Part shown: piece after piece, positions 58,216 through 64,000 of the stretch
Layout of the letters: every line of letters starts with the position of its first letter
How positions within the stretch are numbered: the stretch's first letter is position 1
From: Sternotherus odoratus
Taxonomy: Eukaryota; Chordata; Testudines; Kinosternidae
NCBI GenBank assembly: GCA_032164245.1
Contig: JAVMKO010000003.1
Span: 132,997,924 to 133,061,923, forward strand
Length of the DNA stretch: 64,000 nucleotides
Direction: 5' to 3'
The notes under the pieces: generated by a model
Told to the model about the DNA's origin: nothing
The model's database searches: none
Seen by the model: only the letters and a program-made list of their open reading frames with translations
Made by a program: the position numbers and the translations under genes

Positions 58216-59120
58216 TATATGCTACATGATATCCATAGGACAAATTGCAGTCATGTGACGAATCGGATTACTCATGTACCTTTTATGGCCTCTTCCTACT
58301 AATCCATCTGCCCTGGGGTAGTCTAAAATTCCACAGCTCTGAACAGCCATTTAAATGTCCTGCTTTTCTCCCAAATGCCCACAAAATTACACAGGTCTGA
58401 GGTGCAGACTTATTCTGATATCAAATACAGAAAGTAAAACCAGACTGGTTTTACAAACTGGTAATATTCAATTCTGCACAAGTGACAGGTTTAAGGCCGA
58501 ATATCTCTCAACACATGAAGGCAAGAAATTGGAGACTTATACCAACAAATGAGAAGGTTTCTCATGCTTTGTTTGTGAATGAAGGACTTGCTTCTAACCC
58601 TAGAAGGTTACAAGATATTGGACTTTAAAGATGTCACATCTTTATACAATGGTGTGATTGCTGGTTCTGGAACAATTTCTGTAGCAGGAGTGCTGAGAGC
58701 CATTGAACCAAACTGGAAACTCTGTATATAATGGAAACCACTTCAATCCTGGGGGGTGCAATAGCATCCCTTGTTCCAGTACCTATAGGTGTGATGTGGC
58801 ATAAAGGGTTTATTTTGGCTTTTTTGGTAAGTTCTAAAACTCACTAAGTGCTGCATAATTCACTCATGGCTTTACCACTTATATAGGATGCATCTATCCA
58901 AATTCATGCCAGTAAACCTATATCCTCCACCACACAATTGTGTATGTGTGTCTATAATATAATATCCCTATATCATTATATAAAATATGTATATATTATA
59001 CAGTATGAATGAATATTTTTCTTATATATATTCTGGTGGAGCAACTGGCAGTGAGTTGTAGAGGTTAAACCAGGAAACAGTCAGGACATTTGGGGGTTCC
59101 AGAAAAGTACCTCTAACCAA
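58216..59120. other. Unannotated sequence
   Basis: It contains an AT-rich TATA/ATAT tract (58950-59030) and no supported gene. Confidence 0.5.
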
Positions 59121-59124
59121 GATA

Positions 59125-59235
59125 ACACTTAGATCCCTTTCAAATCAACGTGACTTAAGCAGGTGTTTAAAGTTAGGCATAAGTGTAAGTATGTGTGTTA
59201 GTGCTCTTTTTAACTGGGGCCCTGTTGAAGTAAAT
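59125..59235. repeat. Palindromic-family fragment
   Basis: GACTTAAGCAGGTGTTTAAA, GTTAGGCATAAGTG, then ACTGGGGCCCTGTTGAAGTA and AATGGAAAG. It is a decayed CTTAAGCATG-type copy followed by a TTGAAGTAAATGG core. Confidence 0.4.
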
Positions 59236-59261
59236 GGAAAGTATTCATAGTCTGCAGGGTG

Positions 59262-59480
59262 ATAATTGGGTTTCAGGATCCTACTGCTAGCTCTGCCACT
59301 AACTTATTGTAGCCTTGGACAAGCCACTTAACCTTTTTGTGACCCAGTTTATACATCTGTAAAATGGATGTAAAAACATCTACCTCTCAGAGGTCTTCTG
59401 AGAATTTATTAATGTTGAAGTACTTTGAGACCCTTGGATGAAAGGCACTTACAGAAGTGTAAAGTATTATAATGATGTGT
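59262..59480 (+). repeat. MIR/CORE-type SINE
   Basis: Plus-strand order: CTGCTAGCTCTGCCACTAAC, TGTAGCCTTGGACAAGCCAC, TTAACCTTTTTGTGACCC, ATACATCTGTAAAATGGATG, ACATCTACCTCTCAGAGG and GTACTTTGAGACCCTTGGAT. Head, core and tail are all recognisable. It is the clearest MIR copy in the window. Confidence 0.85.
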
Positions 59481-59484
59481 GTCT

Positions 59485-60220
59485 GTAATAATATTTCACG
59501 CCTATAAATCCAAGTGTAATATGAGCACAGTTCATCAAAAACAATATAATGGGTTTCATGGTGCAAACCTGGGCATATTCCTGTCAAACTGAATCCAAAG
59601 CTAAAGGACATAGCAAGGGAAAAAGAGCTCTTAAAACAAGATAGTTTTACTCTAAATTCACAACTCAGATGTACTTAATTTTCAACAAACCCTGTGAACC
59701 CCTCCCTAAGTCCCATTGTCTCTGGGGGATTGTGAGAAATAAACTTGTTAAGCACTATTTTTCTCTTTCTCCCTCAGGCATTTTATATTGTTTCAGAAAA
59801 ACATGAACTGGGATTTTTTAATGTTTATTTTTAAATATGAAACTATATGGACAATATTATTGGTGCATTTCTTGAAATGTGTCCAGAATTCAAACCTTGA
59901 GGCTATAGAAGTGCTGGAGTGAAATTGGCCCTAGACAGTTAATAAATTCTGAGCAGAGATGCATAAATCAGCAAAGGGTATCTTTCAAACTTTTTTTTCC
60001 AAAGGGTGGGCATGGGGGAGGGAAAATGTCTTTGGAGAATTGTTTTCTATCAGTTCAGAAAATAGAGAAAAGAATCCAGCAATACCCAGTGCTGGTTAGC
60101 AGATTGTCATTTTTGGGTTTGATGTTCCTGGGTTTAATTGTCTTTCATGTGAACAATGGCAGGAGCTCTCTAGTGTGCCATGCGAGCATGATAAAAGGGG
60201 GCCGTTCTTGCATAGCAATG
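59485..60220. other. Unannotated sequence
   Basis: No supported gene or repeat end. Confidence 0.5.
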
Positions 60221-60224
60221 CCTT

Positions 60225-60475
60225 TTTTTTATTATTAGCGTAAAAAATTAGCAAGCTGGAAGTCGTTAGAAGGAGTTCCACTGGCATTAATTGTAATGCA
60301 GCCTGAATTTGTTTGCAGACCAGTGCGGCAAGACAATAGCAGCAGGGGAAAAAAGCAATATTAATAGCCTTTTACTTATTGTATCATTTTAGCGAGCCTT
60401 AATAAGGTGTCTGCTGTCAACTGGAATTTATTAAAAGAAATAGACATGGTAATTGATGTATTGCAGTAAGTATGG
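60225..60475. promoter_or_regulatory. Candidate conserved non-coding (enhancer-like) block
   Basis: Non-repetitive and dense in homeodomain/HOX-type cores: GGCATTAATTGTAATGCAGC, AAGCAATATTAATAGCC, TTTTACTTATTGTATC, GCCTTAATAAGG and GGTAATTGATGTATTGC. GCATTAATTGTAATGC is a 16-bp near-palindrome. It is the most enhancer-like stretch in the window. Conservation is untested. Confidence 0.35.
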
Positions 60476-61095
60476 ATGAGGGCTCAACTTGATTAATGTA
60501 TGAGTTGGCTTTTTAAGGCATTTTAAAAAGGCTTCTTAACTGGGTCTTAAGAGACTGGCACAAGCCCAGTGTAAACTACCTCATTGCAGTTGGAAAACAG
60601 CCTGACAGCTGCTGATGTCTCCTGAGCTTTGCTTTTTTTTTCTGATCAGAGAAAACTGAAGTAATATAGTCCTCGTCAATAATTGCAGTGCTTAAAAATC
60701 TTATAAAGGGATTTCTATTCTTCCCTCCGGAGATAACTTTTCAAAGGTTAAATTAGTTTTACTTGTGTGTGCTTCAAATATTTCAGGTCCCAATAAGGAT
60801 CAAGTTTTGTTTTAAATAAACTGCTAGTTTGTGAGTTGCATGGGATTAACACCTTGCTGAATATCTACTGTTTCTAATATGAGCTGGACATTACATCACA
60901 CCCAAGTTTGTCTCACTGTATTCCCCAAAACAGTCTCTGCACATTGATCATTGTTACATACATGTTGCCAGTTTGTTTCACAGAAGGGCATTCATTTTTT
61001 TATTTTTTTGCTCTTGAATTTATCAACTCCTGTTCTGAGACCTTACCTACTGGGAGAGTTTTAGCATTCAGAGCTCAAAATAATCTACAAAGACA
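60476..61095. other. Unannotated sequence
   Basis: No supported gene or repeat end. Confidence 0.5.
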
Positions 61096-61097
61096 AA

Positions 61098-61205
61098 AGA
61101 TGGGATTTTCATAGGGTCCTATGAGAGTTAGGTACCCAACTCGCATTGAATTTCAATGCAAACAGAGTGCCTAACTTCTTTAGCCTCATTTGAAAATCAC
61201 AGTCT
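61098..61205. repeat. Palindromic element (TTAGGTGCC family)
   Basis: ATGGGATTTTCATAGG and GAGAGTTAGGTACCCAAC on the left, the 17-bp perfect palindrome GCATTGAATTTCAATGC (61143-61159) in the centre, then GAGTGCCTAACTTC and TTTGAAAATCACAG on the right. This is one of the better-preserved copies. Confidence 0.65.
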
Positions 61206-61622
61206 AAAATATCCTACCTGCCTGGATATCCATGGGTGCCACCGAAATACTGAAAGACAATTTGATAAGACTTCTGATATGTGTGAACTAGGCATTCTGA
61301 ACATTAACAAGCTACCAGGAAATAAAAGTAGTATGAGTAAAAATATGTTTCCTTAAGTATGCTGTGGATATCCTGTGTTCCTCACCTACTGTGCCCTAAG
61401 TCAAACAACAGATATGTGGTATGCTGTGCTGATGGGATTGGCAGCAGCATATGTACATCTGGATATATCTTGTATGCTGGTGTTTCTGCTTGTAACTGCA
61501 GCTAGCCAGTGGGCAAGGAGAGAAATATGTTGAGAGGAATCATATAAAGAAATAGTTCAATTATTTTGAATAAATGTGTTCATCCCCTTATTTTCTCCCA
61601 GGGTCACCATGATCTTGAGGTG

Positions 61623-61721
61623 TAAGTTAGAGAGGCAGGCATTTAATTTCATTAAAACATTTCCATATTTGTCATCTCAAATAAAGAACAACTCTGTACT
61701 GACTGGACTAATCAAGTTCTG
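61623..61721. repeat. 99-bp segment duplicated downstream (likely source copy)
   Basis: It runs from TAAGTTAGAGAGGCAGGC to AATCAAGTTCTG and recurs in the same orientation at 63001-63099 with 3 mismatches. This copy lies in uninterrupted sequence with no recognisable element around it, so I take it as the source. Confidence 0.85.
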
Positions 61722-62945
61722 TCTGCTCTGTAACGATACCATCAGCAGTGCTGAAAATGTCATCTGAGTATATACAAAAGTCAAGTACAGAAATGCAGAC
61801 TTCTAATTTCCCACAATAGTATGTGGTCCTTCCTGATATCCTTAGATCTTGCCCAAGAGAAGTAGTCTTCCACCACTATAGATGGAAACTTAATTTGCCT
61901 GTATAGGCTTCATCAGTCTCAGGTCTTGGGAAAAGTCATCACCTATTTATACATGCTGCAGAATTTGGAAATGCAGCTGTGGTTGCTGTTCCAGCTGTGT
62001 TCCAATGAGGCTGTTCTCTGTTCCCAGTATCTTTTGAATTTCCGTTTTCACCTGGAGACGTTCTGTGTCCTGAGATACACTTACCCTTCTTCTTCGCCTA
62101 TGCGCAACGTACCGCAAGTGGCAAGTGACCAGGATTCATCACCAAATTTGGTCCACTGGTTGGATCATTAGGTTCCTCAGCTGGGGCCAGGTACTGATGG
62201 GGAGCCCAATGTGAACACTGATCCATGCTCCCCTGCACCTGCTCTGAAGGATAAGAATAGGGACTAAGATCTGGAGCCTCATAGCATCACATCCTGGAGT
62301 ACTTTATTGTTAATAAGGTTTGTGGGGGTTTTGTTGTTGTTGTTTTTGATTTTTTGTTGTTGTTGCTTGGGATGGAAGTTTTGTGCCAGACACACCAATC
62401 AGAGCTATTTCTGGAGTCTGTGTGCAGCTTACAAGTTAGCTGTTCCACCGAATTGGCCTGAACTGCTATCTCCCAAGAATATCAGATAGTTTTCCTAGTT
62501 TCTTTGTAGGGTTTCAGTTACCAAATACTTAGTAGCAAAAGGTTTAGACTCGCATTATTTTAGCTGATTCTCTGCATAGTCATTGTACTATGAACTGAAC
62601 TGGTCACCTAGTTCCAAGAAGTATGGTTTGTAATCTTTGTTTACATAAGGTATCATATCGGAAAAGTTTTTAGTAGAGGAGTGATTTCTTGTGAACTTTC
62701 TTTTTGAGTTTGTCATCATTTCTTCTAATGCCATTTGTCTTTTCCCAGCAGTTCATTTAATAATACCCTATTCTTCCTCAATCACAGAAAAGAAACCGGA
62801 ATTAGTCTATAGGACTATGAAATTGCATTAGTTGCATCTGCCTTTGCTTTCTCTTTCCCTTCCTAAGTCTGACCTATGAGACCTATTCAATACATTCACC
62901 TATAAATGGGTTTGGTTGGAATTAGGGGGGTCCAGCCCACATCTG
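61722..62945. other. Unannotated sequence between the duplicate copies
   Basis: No supported gene. A GTT-rich low-complexity tract lies at 62323-62366. Confidence 0.5.
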
Positions 62946-62951
62946 CAGGTA

Positions 62952-63162
62952 CGGTGACCCAGACAGCAAATGTGAATGGGGGTAGGGGATAATAGGAGCC
63001 TAAGTTAGAGAGGCAGGCATTTAATTTTATTAAAACATTTCCATATTTGTCATCTAAAATAAAGAACAACTCTGTACTGACTAGACTAATCAAGTTCTGA
63101 AAGAATAAGAAAAAGACTCAAAATCAGGACTGTCCCTATAAAATAGGGACATATGGTCACCC
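62952..63162. mobile_element. TA-target MITE (GGGTGACCAGA ends), interrupted copy
   Basis: The left end CGGTGACCCAGACAGCAAAT and the right end GGGACATATGGTCACCC are flanked by TA (62950-62951, 63163-63164). The order is the reverse of the 36.2-kb copy. GGGGATAATAGGAGCC (ending at 63000) and TAAGAAAAAGACTCAAAATC (from 63106) should be adjacent but are separated by the 99-bp duplicate and a few extra bases. Confidence 0.8.
63001..63099. repeat. 99-bp duplicate inserted in the MITE
   Basis: It is the same orientation as 61623-61721, 1378 bp away, with 96 of 99 positions identical. It begins directly at the MITE break. No poly-A tail, inverted repeat or target duplication marks it as a transposon. 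Confidence 0.85.
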
Positions 63163-63349
63163 TAGCAGGTGGTAGCAGCTGTAAATTCTTTTCTATACAC
63201 AGGAACCTGCACAGCATGCAAGAATGGGAGGGAGATTGGTGACTGTGACCATTAGTTTGAGATTTGCCATGTGCATACAATACTGAGTTAATATGCAACC
63301 AGAAATTCCCAGAATTGTCAAGGCCTGTATTAACTGTATTAAGCTTCCT

Positions 63350-64000
63350 GGCAAAATTCTAGTCACCCCCTCGCTTGGGGTTCTGAAGATCTGCATTCTG
63401 TCCCTGGCATTACCACAGACTTTGTATAGGATTGTCTCGCTGTCTGCTGGATCCATGGCCCTCACGGACCCTGGTGCCCTTTTTCCTGGGGCGCTGCCCC
63501 CTGTCAATACCCCCACATTCTGCCTCTGGGTCTCCCCTCCTTGGGGAAAACCCCCAACCCTCTAATCCCCATCTTGCCTCAGTCTAGGGCAGGGGTAGGC
63601 AACCTATGGCATGCGCGCCCAAGGCGGCACACGAGCTGATTTTCAGTGGTACTCACACTGCCCGAGTCCTGGCCCCACTAGTCCAGGGGGCTCTGCATTT
63701 TAATTTAATTTTAAATGAAACTTCTTAAACATTTTAAGAACCTTATTTACTTTACATATAATAATAGTTTAGTTATATATTAAAGACTTATAGAAAGAGA
63801 CCTTCTAAAAATGTTTAAATGTATTACTGGCACGCAAAACTTTAAATTAGAGTGAATAAATGAAGACTCAGCACACCAATTCCGAAAGGTTACCGACCCT
63901 TGGTCTAGAGCTACTGTCAGTCACCTTCAAGTCCCCACACCCTGGAGCAGACTGCAGTGTAACAGCAAGCCATCATAGGCAAGGGTTTTTTTGGACCAGC
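63350..64000. repeat. Unclassified repeat, split by a hAT and cut by the window end
   Basis: CACCCCCTCGCTTGGGG, GGGGCGCTGCCCCCTG, CTGCCTCTGGGTCTCCCC and TTGCCTCAGTC on the left continue right of the hAT with TACTGTCAGTCACC, TGGAGCAGACTGCAG and CATCATAGGCAAGGG. I recognise this order from a common reptile repeat, possibly LTR-derived, but cannot name it. The right limit is outside the window. Confidence 0.45.
63590..63902. mobile_element. 313-bp non-autonomous hAT element
   Basis: The ends CAGGGGTAGGCAACC and the inverse of CAAGGGTCGGTAACC are typical hAT inverted repeats. The flanks GTCTAGGG (63582-63589) and GTCTAGAG (63903-63910) match at 7 of 8. The AT-rich interior includes TTTAATTTAATTTTAAATG and has no coding capacity. 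It was probably mobilised by a transposase elsewhere. Confidence 0.9.

Noticed and set aside
59262..59330. Possible tRNA gene
   Set aside because: The A/B-box-like sequence belongs to the tRNA-derived head of a MIR-type SINE and lacks a cloverleaf.
63193..63565. Overlapping frames of 107 codons (reverse) and 90 codons (forward)
   Set aside because: They span the boundary of an unclassified GC-rich repeat and encode no recognisable domain.

Overview
This is vertebrate nuclear DNA, most likely from a turtle; a crocodilian is the main alternative. The evidence is the repeat content: CR1 LINE 3' ends with the reptile-type tail, CORE/MIR-type SINEs, hAT, PIF/Harbinger-like and TA-target DNA transposons, Penelope-like repeat fragments and two solo retroviral LTRs, all in AT-rich sequence. 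I found no convincing protein-coding gene, rRNA or functional tRNA gene. The open frames are short. The few longer ones fall in GC-rich transposon cores, in LTRs, in relics of LINE reverse transcriptase, or in non-coding stretches open on both strands. The window therefore looks like a gene desert or the inside of a very large intron.

Layout. 1-7.3 kb: mostly unique AT-rich sequence with one MIR, a GAAA microsatellite, a weak exon-like segment (5630-5744) and an enhancer-like AT-rich block (6.3-6.8 kb). 7.3-8.0 kb: a CR1 fragment split by a GC-rich hAT element that carries an 80-91 bp minisatellite. 8-18.9 kb: mostly unique, with an L2-type LINE relic, several small palindromic elements and a block open on both strands at 13.4-14.0 kb. 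18.9-27.1 kb: MITE copy 1, a Penelope-like fragment, a plus-strand solo LTR and a Harbinger-like element. 27-34.7 kb: mostly unique plus old SINEs. 34.7-36.6 kb: densely nested transposons. 36.6-41.1 kb: mostly unique. 41.1-41.7 kb: MITE copy 2, with a 43-bp tandem array in inverted arms. 42-53.5 kb: SINEs, three CR1 segments, a minus-strand solo LTR of the same family, two Harbinger-like palindromes, a degenerate hammerhead-like motif and MITE copy 3. 53.5-64 kb: unique sequence, enhancer-like blocks, a 99-bp local duplication whose second copy lies inside a MITE, and a terminal hAT inside another repeat.

There are no gene partnerships to describe. The interest is in the mobile DNA: (a) a TA-target MITE family whose core is a large GC-rich inverted repeat built from 43-bp units; (b) a 99-bp segment copied 1.38 kb downstream into another MITE, resembling templated repair; (c) relics of hammerhead-ribozyme motifs in Penelope-like repeats; (d) many small palindromes sharing a central TTGACTTCAATGGG-like core; (e) several SINEs interrupted near the same point of their conserved core. 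Family names rest on recognition by eye of termini, target duplications and translated motifs, and no database was consulted.
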